A DNA stretch of 64,000 nt from Loripinus fragilis (taxonomy: Eukaryota; Mollusca; Bivalvia; Lucinida; Lucinidae): the NCBI GenBank assembly GCA_964019695.1, contig OZ026518.1, positions 112,090,336 through 112,154,335 of the forward strand, in the 5' to 3' direction. The translations under genes were made by a program, and so were the position numbers. A model generated the notes under the pieces. It made no database searches. It was not told the origin of the DNA and saw only the letters and a program-made list of their open reading frames with translations. Shown here piece after piece: positions 32,091-44,100 of this stretch (position 1 is its first letter; each line of letters starts with the position of its first letter).

Positions 32091-32414
32091 CATGCCCACC
32101 AGGTGGCGTGGTCAATTTCCCCTATGTACCTATGTAAGAAACTTTAAACATTCTCTTCTCTGAAGCAAGTGGTCAGAATTGGTAAAAATGGCAGAAATGG
32201 TCTACAAAAATAGCTTATGTGAATTTGATGTGTCAAATACATGGCCGCCAGGATGCGCGGCTTGAAAATCTCTGAAAGAACTCATTACAATTCAAAATAA
32301 TGGGGGCGACCTTTTACAAATATGGCTAAAATGAATGTGATAAGTCGAAAAAGCATGGCCGTCTGAGTCGTGACAAGCTTCCCTCGTACATGTACCTAAA
32401 AAAAGAAACTTTAA

Positions 32415-32700
32415 ACGTCTTAGTGGCTGAGGCTGCTGTCCGTTCTAAGGTGGTGGTTCTGCTGTTGTTGATTCATTGTTTATTGTTGCTACATGTACCA
32501 TTGTTTGTTGGGATTCTGTGTCATTGTTTGGTGGCTTGTTGTATGCAGTACGTTCTAGTTTTGCAATCTTCTTTGAATGAGGTGAGAGCTGATTGCTTTA
32601 CTTTAATTGTTTCCCTGATGTAGTGTGATTGTTAATGTTCTGTGGCTCTTCCTCATGGTGCCGTGTGTTGGTCTGCAGTTGTCATACTCACTTACATTAT
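32415..32700 (+). repeat. Dispersed repeat R1, nearly full copy
   Basis: Begins GGCTGAGGCTGCTGTCCGTT with the R1 5' part that matches the ends of the reversed copies near 39,330 and 39,640. It goes on through TTTATTGTTGCT, TTGTTGGGATTCTGTGTC, TTGTATGCAGTACG and GTTGGTCTGCAG to CATACTCACTTAC. Confidence 0.85.
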
Positions 32701-33436
32701 TCTCTCTCTGAAAAGAATGATCACAATTGAAAACAGTTTGTCAGAAATTGTCAATGGGTGAACCTTTACAAGAATAGCTAAAACAAATGATTCATAGAAA
32801 TGCATGGCTGCCTTGGGGTGTGGCTTCACGATAAGGAAAATTAAAAAAAATCTTTGAATTCATTCCTCAGAATTCATATTTATATGTTTACATACACCAA
32901 ATTTCTGCTGTGCATTTAAGATATTCTAATTAAGAGACAATTCATAGGGATTTTGGGGAAAAACAGTACTTGAAGCTAGAGTTTGCAAATAGGTATGTGG
33001 AGTGTTGCTGGCGGTGACATTTGCGGGCTGCTGCTAGCCTTTGAACACAGGTTGGATTCAAACCATTTGATACTCTGATAGCAGAAAGATTTTTTAAAAA
33101 AGAGACAATATATGTTTAATTTAAGAGAAACAAAAAAATGGCTGCGCATCTTATCTAGAGGTATGTTCTTACCAGGTGGATGCCACTAAACTTGTTACCG
33201 TCTTAGAATATGCATTATACAGACCGATTCTGAATTAGATGTCTCCCCAAAAATATAATATATTGATTCACAGTTTCTTTCATCATGCACAGAAGACGCA
33301 TCGTTCTCTTGATCAATATAGACATAATTCTCTCCGCGAGAAAACTGCACTTATCATCACGATCGACCCCAAAACGGGATGTTTTTATGATTTTCAATGT
33401 ATACCACAACCAACAAAAGTGACAATTTTAAGTTAG
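32701..33436. other. Intergenic sequence with an R8-type fragment
   Basis: The phrase GGTTGGATTCAAACCATTTGATACTCTGA (about 33,050) resembles GATTTGGATCCAAACTATTTGATATTCTGA near 63,300 and fragments near 14,200 and 36,290, so a small dispersed family (R8) is present. No exon was seen. Confidence 0.5.
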
Positions 33437-33640
33437 AAGGGTAAAGTTCAGGAATCGATACAATCAAGCACCACACCTGACCCAGGATACCAATTGGAAA
33501 GTGACAACTTTACAATTAGACATCACAAACGAGAGCCAAGAGGTCAGCCCTTTCCCAGCAGGTGACCACAAGGCATCAATGAAAGCATAACAAAAACAAG
33601 ACAGAAATAACATAAATGATCCACAGAGGTCGTATCTTTT
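33437..33640 (-). repeat. Dispersed repeat R2, minus orientation, 5' part missing
   Basis: Starts AGGGTAAAGTTCAGGAATCG and follows reverse R2 through GACCACAAGGCA to AAATGATCCACAGAGG. Confidence 0.85.
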
Positions 33641-33685
33641 GGTTATGGTTATGGTTTGTATGTTTTCAATGTAGCTTTTCTAGTA

Positions 33686-33738
33686 GTTCTTCTTCTTCTT
33701 CTTCTTCTTCTTCTTCTTCTTCTTCTTCTTCTTCTTCT
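33686..33738. repeat. (CTT)n microsatellite
   Basis: About 17 CTT units. Confidence 0.95.
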
Positions 33739-33739
33739 A

Positions 33740-34227
33740 GTATAGTGCATGACCTCTGAAGCACCATCGCACTGTTGAGTTAAGGTGTACATAAATTACA
33801 TATCACGTAACTTCGATTTGAATTGCCACTATGGATATCATTTGCCACATGTCGCCACTAAATGAAAATGTTTGATATCGTCCTCCGATAATTTTGTTAT
33901 GTTTTCGTTTTCTAAATTTAAACATTTCTTCTGATTAGTTTTGTCACTTTTTGTGCACTGTCACTGTGACATGTTTTGGAGGTTTATCCTTTCAGGAACG
34001 GGTACTTTTGCAAACAATGAAGACCCAGACTCAGTGTCTCCTTTGTTTGCTAAGACAAGAAAGAAATATATTTTTGGAACTTACACAATATGTATGACCT
34101 CTGACCACTCAATATATTCAATGTACCATCCTGACTTAACTGTATCAAACTTTATGTCTGTCCATCCATTGTTATCTCTATAACTCAGAAACTACATGGA
34201 CTACTTTTATTATTTTTCGAACACAAA
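33740..34227. other. Intergenic sequence, nothing recognised
   Basis: A short R8-like phrase (AACGGGTACTTTTGCAAACAATG) is visible near 33,998. No exon was seen. Confidence 0.4.
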
Positions 34228-34490
34228 TGAATACTTAGCAGGTCAGGAAATACTACAATAACACACTACAGACCTACACACTACTGTAGAACAACATACT
34301 AACAGGCACAATACATAGTAAGACATTTAAAGTAAAGCAACCATTTTCCCCCATCAAGATAATTGCAAAACTAGAAGGACACAAAGTACTGAATATCAAA
34401 ACAAGGACCACACACAAAACCCCAACAGACAACGGGAGCAACAATGAACAATTAGTCAAAGCAACAGAACCAACGCCTTAGAATGGACAA
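34228..34490 (-). repeat. Dispersed repeat R1, minus orientation
   Basis: Starts CTTAGCAGGTCAGGAAATAC and follows the reversed R1 order through AGATAATTGCAAAACTAG and CAACGGGAGCAACAATGAAC to CGCCTTAGAATGGAC. Confidence 0.85.
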
Positions 34491-36194
34491 AACAGATCCT
34501 GAAATTGGGACTGCAAAATAGTATGTATGCCCTTATGGCCTTACCGAATATCAGTACAAAGTAAATTTTATGTACAATTTTAAAATTATAGCATTACATG
34601 TATGTCTCATCTCATGGTCAAAAGTACAGTATTAATATTTTATTTTGATATCTATAGATTTGCTGAAGGTTAGCAATTCTTTGGTTCAACGCGTTTCCTT
34701 CTGAGTACTTATTAGCAGAGACGGGTCATGCATATTACTGTCATTTGATTATTATTATTAATATAATCTGGAGTAACTTGGTGGCGGACAATCTGGTTCA
34801 AATGCAAATATACAGACACTTATGAGGTGCTCCAGAACTGTGCATGATATAGACGTAGCTATGACGCTGAAAGAGTTATGTACATCAAAGAGAGACTATT
34901 GAAACGAGCAGTGAATCTCATCAATTACAGGGGACTTCTCTTTAAGAGCGATCCCGTATAGTTGGGAAAACCAGATTTTCATATTTGGTGAGTTCACTTA
35001 ATTGTGTACACGTGTGTAAGTAACACTGAAATGAGAGCTACGCCTAGGCTATGCATGATTTGGTGTAATGTTTTTAGCATTCTACCGAACAAAATGGTTA
35101 CCAGCATGCGCGGATCGAGAAAGTTTTGCCAGTTCTTCGGTGCCAGATGAACTGACATTGGCCTTGGTATAGCCTTTCAACTGCATTAAACTTTCTATTG
35201 ATACAGACGATTACTACAACAATAACAGATAGATATATTCACATGTACAACAAGAGAAACGTTTGCTTGGTTGGAAAGTCAGTGTACGTTAACACCAAAA
35301 GGGATGGTAGTATACTATGCACAATAAGTTTAGCCATTGTTTTGTATGGATGAACTCATCCACATCAGATCTCAAATTTCATTTGCTGTCATGAAGATAC
35401 AAGCGCCGATCATCTGACAAGAATTCCCATAATTACCAAACGCAGCGGCCGTGCTAAAGTGACGTTAAAGGGGTACTTTCATCTGTGCCCACACATGGAT
35501 TTTCTTCAAACTTTTGCATATTAATAACTCATTATATACGAACTATGAACATGTATTTATCGAATTAGATAGTTAAGAATAAGGCTTAGGAAGCAACCCT
35601 GACGTACTCCACCTTTAAAGCGGTACCTGTTTCTAAATTTCCATGTCCTAAATCTATAGTTTTGTTTATTTTTATTATTTGTCATCTAGATTGAATCTAA
35701 AATACCAAAGACATTATTTTAGTACCACGAAACCATTTGAATAATTGGATAAATTATGGTTTACGTTTTCAGAAGAAGTGATTGTAAAATTTCAACATTT
35801 TTTTTTTCAAAAATTTACAAAACATTCAACACTAGAGAAACGCTCACTTCAAATTGCCTTAGTGGGAAAGAAAATGTAAGCCTACACAAAAATGGATGGT
35901 AGCTTAACTGCCACCCCTGTTGGTGTTTTTAACGTACTTTTACAATGAACTTTATTCCATTTGTAGACTCACTTTCTGAAAGATATGTTATTATGTTTAA
36001 AAGTACTTTTACACTTTTAACATGTTTAACCCACGAAATCTTACATACAGACCAACGTAAAAAACCTGTCAGACCAATTTTGATATATATTTAAAAGAGC
36101 TGATGATTTCTGTCTGTGGTACAGACTTTTGCGTCCTCTTAACAGCGTGCACCTGCATCAGTGGTGCGCCAGCCATCAATATTTCATCGAGGTT
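34491..36194. other. Intergenic sequence with a truncated R5 end
   Basis: GCATGCGCGGATCGAGAAAG at about 35,105 matches the left end of R5 and then diverges. Two partly similar phrases, AGAGAAACG..CTT..TGGGAAAG..A..GTA (35,250 and 35,830), hint at an old duplication. No exon was seen. Confidence 0.45.
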
Positions 36195-36330
36195 TTACTG
36201 ATTAACACTTTATCACCTATTGTCGTCTGCTGGTAACTTTCGCATACAAATCGGACCCACGTCCTGCCCGACAATACTTCGGGCATGATCTGAATCCAAA
36301 AAGTTTGACACTGTGATTGTATTCCTGAAA
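36195..36330. repeat. R8-type dispersed fragment
   Basis: ACACTTTATCACCTATTGTCG and CTGCTGGTAACTTTCGCA, then CATGATCTGAATCCAAAAAG and TTTGACACTGTGATTG, parallel the order at 63,225-63,340. Confidence 0.55.
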
Positions 36331-36889
36331 TAATTTTTCAAAAAAGTTGATTTTGAAAAAAAAACAGTAGACGCGTACGGCAAAAAAACGTGCAAAATTT
36401 CCCAGGAGGCAACAAGTTGAAGACAAATACATTTGTTAATAAGAATGGGCTAACCGAATTAAGAATGATGACAATATAATATACTATAATTCCAGCACAA
36501 TGTTTTTATTGTTTCTTCGAGGGTTTTTTTTTACAAGTAAGAAATAATTGCTTCATTGTTGATAACATGAAAGAATTATTTCAAGATATACATATTGATA
36601 GTATTATGACATTTTAAGACAAATAAATTTTTTAACAAAATCTAATTGCTATTTTTAAAATCATATTTTATTTTACATTTGTATCAGACCATAATACAGA
36701 TTTTTAATATTGTATTCTGTTCAGTTAAAAAACATGTACAGTTATCTGAATAGCTCTTTGAAACTGTCAGATATTGTACGTGGTCTCTCCTGTCAACAAT
36801 CGTATTGCAACTAATTATCATTATACAAACTCATCATCATCATTCCTTTTATTTTATCTTATAAATTTTTATTTTTTCCATCTTCATCA
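36331..36889. other. AT-rich intergenic sequence, nothing recognised
   Basis: No exon or repeat boundary seen. Confidence 0.5.
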
Positions 36890-36972
36890 TGTTTAGTTTA
36901 ATACCGTCTGACGCTAATGACCCACAAGGGTTGATGCGTCGTTAAGAACCAAACAAACAAACAAACAAACAT
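36890..36972 (+). repeat. SINE 3' tail with (AAAC)n
   Basis: GTTGATGCGTCGTTAAGAACC is followed by five CAAA/AAAC units, the tail type of tRNA-derived SINEs in this window. No head is present, so it is probably 5' truncated. Confidence 0.5.
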
Positions 36973-37588
36973 CTTCGAGGATTTTGATTGGTCCGTTGGT
37001 AAAATTAAATGAATTTTACACTTCAATAAAAACCCGTGCGTATGAATATTTGATATCTGTCTTGATTTCACAGTACCTTATTGTTGTGTCCGAGATAAAA
37101 CTTTCACCAGTTTGAACATAGTTAAATAGACGTTGAAAGCTCATTTGAAAGCCCTTACACCGTATGAGGGTGCATCTTAAAAGACCCAGGGGGAACTCTA
37201 AGAAATGAGCCCGATGACGAGGTTATGTGACGTCACTAACAAACAGTCACGTCATCGAAGAGAATCCTCATCAAAACAATGCCATGGCAACATCAACAAC
37301 GAAATGTTTCAATACTGTTTGACACCGTCAAAACGAACTTTTTAGGTTAACGCTTATGTTCTACTAATGTGGGGATTTTAGGCAGGGACTTGTGAAGGTA
37401 AAGTTGTGCTTTTTAAACCTGTCATTCCGTGGAAGGGTCAAAATCTAAATGTTTTTCAATGAGCCCAGCAAGCTAAAGAAAACAATTACAAACTAAATGG
37501 AGTTGTTTTTGAGCTCATTCATATCCAAATACAGTGCAATTTTAATCATTATTTAGCAAAAATAAAGTTTTGAACTGACAGACTTTTC
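36973..37588. other. Intergenic sequence with a CRE-type palindrome
   Basis: TGACGTCA lies at 37228-37235, followed 20 bp later by CACGTCATCG. It is about 360 bp upstream of the candidate exon at 37592 and could be promoter sequence, but this is inference. Confidence 0.35.
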
Positions 37589-37591
37589 AAG

Positions 37592-37744
37592 ATGGCTGCC
37601 CCATCTTTCATAGACAGTGGTTACGAACTATTTTCCTTCAGTGAGCTTTTAAATTTGAAATGTTGTCAACAACCCTTTACAAATGTGGTGTTTTGTTCCA
37701 AAGTTGGAATTATAAGGACTGAAATTTCGGGCTTTATTCAATTT
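37592..37744 (+). CDS. Candidate first coding exon, unknown product
   Basis: The ATG lies in AAGATGGCTGCC, a strong initiation context that also matches a YY1-type motif often found at animal 5' ends. The frame MAAPSFIDSGYELFSFSELL continues 51 codons to a consensus donor TTT|GTGAGT in phase 0. If the donor is ignored the frame stops ten codons later. I recognise no domain, and no matching downstream exon is visible. It could be chance. Confidence 0.22.
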
Positions 37745-37863
37745 GTGAGTGATTCGCCGGAGTATACACATCGATAAAAACTAAAAAATAAAATTTCACT
37801 TCTATAGTAAAAAAAATGAACGTTAACGTCCAAAGAGGTGACAGCTGAGCTGCCGTTGTTTTG

Positions 37864-38031
37864 TTTGATTTGATTCTTTACGTCCCATCAACAATCTTTC
37901 AGTTAAACAGGGACGGGTCTTCCTGTGTTGAACAAGTACTAAGCTAGGATAAATGTGTCTTGCTAAAGGACCACAACGCAGTGACGCCGGTGAGGCTTTA
38001 GGCACTCTACCACTGAGCCACTGCGCTCCCT
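37864..38031 (-). mobile_element. tRNA-derived SINE with a perfect 16-bp target duplication
   Basis: On the minus strand the head GCAGTGGCTCAGTGGTAGAG supplies the A box. The body has AGCAAGACACATTTATCC and TAGTACTTGTTCAACACAGG, and the tail has GTTGATGGGACGTAAAGAAT with an A/C-rich end. The flanks AGCTGCCGTTGTTTTG at 37848-37863 and 38032-38047 are identical, marking the insertion precisely. The B box is eroded. Confidence 0.88.
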
Positions 38032-38047
38032 AGCTGCCGTTGTTTTG

Positions 38048-38177
38048 GTGTAAATTTGTACGTACTTTCCAACTGAAACACTTTGAATCCAACATGTTTC
38101 TAGTGATATGTTGTAAAACATGTCTACCTGTTGTTACTGTTGTTATTCTATGTATCAATACAGTCAAGCAGCTAAAG
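38048..38177. other. Short spacer, nothing recognised
   Basis: Unique-looking sequence between the SINE and the TA-flanked MITE. Confidence 0.5.
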
Positions 38178-38179
38178 TA

Positions 38180-38394
38180 GGGTAAAGTCAGGTAACTTCG
38201 GACATCAGGTTAATTCGGACATACGTTTGCAAACAGTGGAAATCCAGATGAGACTTATGAGCCGTCTCATCGGGATTTTCACTGTTTGCTTAGTTAATCA
38301 TAGTTTTATTCCAATAATTAAAATAAGAAACAAGCAAGGTCGCTATCCGAATTTACCTAATGTCGACAATGTCCGAAGTTACCTGACTTTACCC
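38180..38394. mobile_element. TA-flanked MITE, family R6 (215 bp)
   Basis: Terminal inverted repeats GGGTAAAGTCAGGTAACTTC and its inverse at the right end extend to CGGACAT. TA dinucleotides flank both sides (38178-38179, 38395-38396), as for Tc1/mariner-type insertions. A second internal inverted pair (GCAAACAGTGGAAATCC and inverse, plus GATGAG..CTCATC) makes a stem-in-stem. A sister copy is at 53055-53259. Confidence 0.9.
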
Positions 38395-39080
38395 TAATTA
38401 AGGCAATTGAAAGGTTACACGAAAATCAGAGACAGTTAAAGCTGTCATCAAATTTGGTATTAAGTACAGTTTACCATGGATAAGGTTGCAATGTTCACAA
38501 TTACATTATCGCTGTAATCTGTTTTATGGGTTGATATTTTACAGTGGATACCCAAATGCATTTTACCAATTCTGTCAACTGAGCTGACAACGTTTTTATC
38601 TCAACATACTCAGTAGCATTTGAAGTTTAGGCTTAGGTTAATCTTATTTTTTCTGGTTGCTACTCATTTTTTCTTGTATTAAAGTTTGTTTTCATCACTT
38701 GTATTGGTTGACATCGCCATTCTTTGAAGCAGGAGATGACTTATAATATTAGGCGATTGCTTTCTGTCAGATCCTGTACCATTCAATCCTTGTACTGTAA
38801 TATACTCGTCTAAAACAAATATAATATTGTTAAAACCAACGTTTATATAAAAAAAAACTAGACTGTCACGTGAGTGTTTTATGTTTTAATGAGACCTGGT
38901 ATTTTGGTGTAGGGTTGGGTGGGGGCTTAGTACAAGAGCTACCCACGTTCTTTTTAAGGATAAAAAAAAGATTTCAGCGAACCTTGACCTACCTCTGTTG
39001 AGATACGAATTTAGAAGAAAAAACGGAAAATGAGGAATGAATCGAGGACCTCTCGCTTGTGAAGTCAGTGGGTTCAAAAG
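38395..39080. other. Intergenic sequence, nothing recognised
   Basis: No exon or repeat family identified. Confidence 0.5.
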
Positions 39081-39336
39081 CGAGCGAGTATGATCAAAAA
39101 TACCCCAATCAACCACTGCATGCCAACAAACGACACCGCGAGGAGAAGCCACAGAACACTAACTATCATAATTCATCAGCCAAGCTCTCTCTTCCCACAT
39201 CAAGATGATTGCAAAACTAGAAAAAAGCAAATTACTGAATAGCAAAACAAGGACCAAACATAGAACCCCATAAGCAACAATAAACATGGCATCAACAACA
39301 GCTGAACCACCTCCTTAGAACGGACAGCAGCCTAAA
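39081..39336 (-). repeat. Dispersed repeat R1, minus orientation
   Basis: GAGTATGATCAAAAATACC through CATCAAGATGATTGCAAAAC to CTTAGAACGGACAGCAGCC, in reversed R1 order. Confidence 0.85.
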
Positions 39337-39356
39337 CCACCGGGGACTTAAAAAAT

Positions 39357-39645
39357 AGTAAGTGAGTATGATCAGGAAATACCACAATCACAAACTGCAG
39401 ACAACCCCGTGGCACCGCGAGGAGGAGCCGCTCAACCATCACAAGACACCAGGAAGACAAATTAAGCAAAGCAATCAGCTCTCTCTTCCCCATCAAGATG
39501 ATTGCAATACTAGAATGGACATAAAGTAACGTACAACAAAACATAGAACAATTACAGACTCCCACAATGGGAGTAACAATTAACAAAAAGTCAACAACAA
39601 CAGAACCACCGCCTTAGAACGGACAGCAGCCTAAGCCACCAGGGG
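39357..39645 (-). repeat. Dispersed repeat R1, minus orientation, near-full copy
   Basis: Starts TAGTAAGTGAGTATGATCAGG and ends GCCTTAGAACGGACAGCAGCC. It lies only 20 bp from the previous copy in the same direction, so the two are a tandem pair. Confidence 0.9.
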
Positions 39646-39649
39646 GGCT

Positions 39650-39930
39650 TAAATGCATTTTACTGGTACCAAATCTTCGCCCTAGATTCTGCTGTTGTTG
39701 AAGTACAAGAAATGTTCAGCTCGCATGGAGGCCATCTAATTAATGCAATGTAACATCATGGAAAACACTCTAATCAAATTAACACTCCATTAAAACATTT
39801 TATTGTTACCAAAGTTTCGTCACAGATTCTTTTGTTGTTAAAACACAAGCGTTTTTAGGTCGCATAGATGCTTCCTAACTATTGCGATGCATCATCACAG
39901 AGAAACAATCTAATCAAATTAACACACTAT
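39650..39930. repeat. Imperfect duplication of about 140 bp
   Basis: The series AAATGCATTTTACTGGTACC, AGATTCTGCTGTTGTTGAA and CTAATCAAATTAACACTCC recurs as AAAACATTTTATTGTTACC, AGATTCTTTTGTTGTTAAA and CTAATCAAATTAACACACT. Confidence 0.7.
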
Positions 39931-40514
39931 GATGAAACGAAGAAAATGGCTCTAGGCTAACAGATAGTCTGAGCTTAAGAAAAACTCAAGTGACTCAGGT
40001 GAGTCACGGTGGTCCCAGCCAAATGCAAGCATAAGGCACTAACAAACCAATTAAAGCTTTACACCAAGGCCGCCATTGAGTCAGAGGGCCAGATGCCCCG
40101 TCGTGCAATTAAAGAGGAAATCATAGCTATAGACCATGATTGGGTTTACAACCAGACATGTTATATACAATCTCTTTATAATGTTTGATTATTCTTTTTG
40201 AATTGATCACTCAAATAAGGTTTTCCAACAATATTTTGAATTTAGAATTTAAAAAACTAAATCACCATAAAATGCATGTATTGGCTTTGATATGCACTGT
40301 TGCAGACGAGTTTTAAACCAATATTGTATTTAAAAACCAACTCTGAGTGTCTGTGGTAGAATTTAGAAAATGCTTTACGAATTTTATGATATCTAATACC
40401 TTGTTTTAAAAACTAAGCAGTCAAAATTTGGTTTCTGATGTTAAAGTCACAAACATTAGAAACGAGTAAGCTGCGAAACATACTATGGAAGCGAGAAATA
40501 TCTTCATCATGAAT
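39931..40514. other. Intergenic sequence, nothing recognised
   Basis: No exon or repeat family identified. Confidence 0.5.
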
Positions 40515-40753
40515 TGAGCCGTGACATGTGATTTCCAACAATGTGGCATTTTGACAAGTGTAGACCCAGACGAGCTTGTGTCGTCTTCGTTTAAGCTTAG
40601 ACACTCAAAATGATGTTCAGTTGGTAGCTTAACAGTCATAGAATATTTAAACGACTTGCAAAGGCTCTGATCAGTCTGCGCGTATGCGCAGGCTGGTCTG
40701 AGCCTCTGCTGGTCGCACATACCGCATTGTTGGAAATCTCATGTCACGGCTCA
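40515..40753. mobile_element. Foldback MITE, family R3, best-preserved copy
   Basis: 239 bp. The 29-bp terminal inverted repeats (TGAGCCGTGACATG .. TTTCCAACAATG) differ at one position. The interior has a second, inner inverted pair around CTGATCAGTCTGCGCGTATG and GCGCAGGCTGGTCTGAG. No coding capacity. Confidence 0.92.
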
Positions 40754-40892
40754 AATGGGAAATAAACTAATCTGACCCACCTTTTGCTCATAATTATACA
40801 GTACAAATGTAATTCAGGTCAAGTTAAGAGCTTCAATAATATTAGCTTGATGATTGTCAGAAAGAGACAATTTGGGGACGGTCTGATTGAAG

Positions 40893-41108
40893 TAAGAAAG
40901 GGGGCAATGATCAGGAATCGATACAATCAAGTACCACACCTGACCCAGGATACCAATTTGAAAGTAACAAACTCGCAATTAGACATCACAAACGAGATCC
41001 AAGAGGTCAACCCTTTCACAGCAGGTGACCACAAGGCAACAATAAACAAACGCGCACGAAAGCATGACAAACATTTGACAGATCCACAAAAGAAGTACCG
41101 CTTGAAAA
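40893..41108 (-). repeat. Dispersed repeat R2, minus orientation
   Basis: Follows reverse R2 from GGCAATGATCAGGAATCGAT through ACCTGACCCAGGATACC and CAGCAGGTGACCACAAGG to CACAAAAGAAGTACCGC. Confidence 0.88.
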
Positions 41109-44100
41109 ACAGTGTAAATTTTCATTTTGAACTCTCAGAGGTGAACTTTTTCATGATAATTCCTGAATTTAGGATTTAGGTGCTACCATATTTCGCCAGA
41201 CGATTGGTAAACGGATTATATAATTCTGATCAATAAGTCAATGAAATGAAACTAAGACTCAGTGCCTACATGCCTGGCTGTCATTAAAACAGAAATTAAG
41301 TTAACATTCTAATAAATATTTCACTATTGCTTTTCTTTATGCCATTGATCCCCCCTATGTTATATCATTCACCTATAATCAGATGAAACATGTAGAGCTA
41401 GGGATTAATCATTATCATGCTGAACTTTATGTACTACACTCCACCCACTTTGTTTTAAAGATGCCAGACTTATTCGTAGGCATAATGCTATTCCCTCGTA
41501 AATACGCGACCCTGGCGTGGGGCCTTTTTGAAACCAGTTCCAGAATTCGGACAAAGGGGGAGTTCCGCCCTATATGGAATTTACATAGGGTTCTGCCCAC
41601 GAACGGAACTTTATAAAATTTTGTAGAAAGATTGTCTATTAGATGTGTGTTTTATTTGTGAGATATTTACCCATTCATCTATTTCAGTTGTTAAATTTAA
41701 ATAATTTTAGATTTTAAAATTTAAAAAATGGACACCTTAATTAAAAGTGGTCTTAGGCGACAAGATTTTTGATTTTTCAACCTACTTTATTCTCAACATG
41801 ATGCCTTATAATTTGTTATTATGTATGTATCATACATTTATTTCAATGTATAAAATAAACAAATCCACATCAATTTTGTTTGAAGGTACCCCTAAATTTT
41901 ATATTTTGAAAATATTTTCGACAAATTAAATTGTCAATTTTGCCTAGTTGCTGGTCTTGTCAACCTATGAAATTTATATCAAATTTGTCAACACATGTGT
42001 TTGTTATAATAGTAAAATCACAAAAAAAAATAAAACCGGTAAAATGGAGTTTTCTGAATTTCAATCTTAATGGTCAAAATTGTGCAGGATGTAACAATAA
42101 AGATTTTATGTAAATTTCCAGCGGTATGCTCAATTTACATAGAGTTCTAATCTGCACAGGCATAGATTTTGATGATATTATGCAAATTGACTGTTTGGCT
42201 TATAAGTATTTTGTTTTCAATCGCTTTTCATTGATTGGTTACAACATTTGGTATTGTGTAGTATGTGATTAGAGGGGTACCCCCTAAATCAGCCCAATTT
42301 GCATCTATCCTAATCAGAATGTCTATAAATGATAATTATCAGAATAATCTGTGAGTTCTACCTAATGTGTGCGGTACATACATTACCATATCTATCACGT
42401 AAATTGTTTGAAATAATGTTTCTTTTAGAATATTTACTAAAATTCAGCTGTACAAATTGTATCAACAATGTTTGGGTATTAATTATGGTGTGTTACAGTT
42501 ATTGTCAACATTTCCCATCTATATATAATTTGACTATATGTATAAGGATAATATTCACAACATTTGACGCCCGGAAATATATTTTGTTTAAATGGTAAGT
42601 AAGACTTTTGTTAAATGAATAAATATTATTGAATTCATCATAAATATTTATGCCCAGATTTACAGAATTGTTTAATATGTCAGCATTATGATTATGAGGT
42701 CATTTGAGAATCAAATTCATGATTCTATAACCATGATGGAAATAACAGCACAAAGACTGTTTCACATCGTCTAATGCCAGATGTTCAGTATATATACATT
42801 CAAAATTCGCAAAGTGTTTCTTGATATTTGAAAATTCATTTATAATCTTAAAAAGTATCATTTTTATTTTCATCAACTCCATTTCTATTTATTGTAGCAG
42901 TTTTAAAGCTTTTGTTGGAATATTAATGATTCTAAATGAGGTTTATGATAAGTATTTTTGGATACGCTTTTGAAATGTTTTGGCGGATAGAATTTTAATG
43001 CAGGAGAAATAACCACAATCAATACCAATTAAGATACAATGCAATTCAAATAAGATTCTGTAAACCATTTATTAAAATGTACAAATTGAGTTATTAAGGG
43101 ACTGCAAAATAAGGATACTATTTAAATAATGTGGGAAAAATGGATCATTCCATAATAGAAATAAACTATAAAGTTTTAAAACTTAAGACTCAGTTTCATT
43201 CAGTCTCTGCATGCCACTAAATCGAAATTGCTGCAGCTCTTATGCCTCCTAGCACTGGCTTAAATAGTCTTCTACTTTCTGCTGAAACTAAATATTCCAG
43301 AAGGACCAGAATATGAGAAAACAACACTTTATCAATGTACAGGGGAAAGTTTAACCCAATACAGAGACAGCTGGTGTGAAATCCAAGTTTTCTGAAAAAA
43401 GAACCTACCAAAATAGTGAGAAGATACACAATTTCTTAAACACTTGACCCGGTTTCACTTAGCTTATAAGAATTAGTGATAAGTATGCATATAGTCCTGA
43501 ACCAATTTTCCCTCAATATTTGATTCGGAGGGACATAAGATAGAGGAAATTCTAGGTGCAACAGGAACATAGAATGTAGATGAAGACGATTAATTACCTA
43601 GCAAAAATCCTAATCTGTTTGATTTTTTCAATGGCTGAAAGACATTACGATCATAACCGCCTGATGGCTTCAGTCCAAAAATAATGTGGAAATCAGTGGA
43701 AGATCAATTCACAAATGATACCTGCTGGATATCCACCCGTACAACTAAGTTCTAGACCAAGTGCTACTTATCAAGTGCTGCTTACAAAAATGCCAGTTTT
43801 ATGCTATTGAATTAGCTAAAACTTCTGACACCAAAAATATTTTGGACCTAATTTGGATGAAGATACTAAATAGTGATAGTCAATGCGTTTTTAGAATAAC
43901 ACAGGTGGAAAAACTGCGGTTTGTAAGACCTAACTGGAATATTTTATTTGAAATCACTAAAGAATCAAAACTGACTTAACTCATTTCATGCAAATTATAA
44001 CAATTTTACCGGTGTCCAAATTTTATGAAAATTTACATGCATAAAGAGGATGTATTTGACCTACTTTTCTGAAAATATTATGGGTTGACAAAAACTGGAT

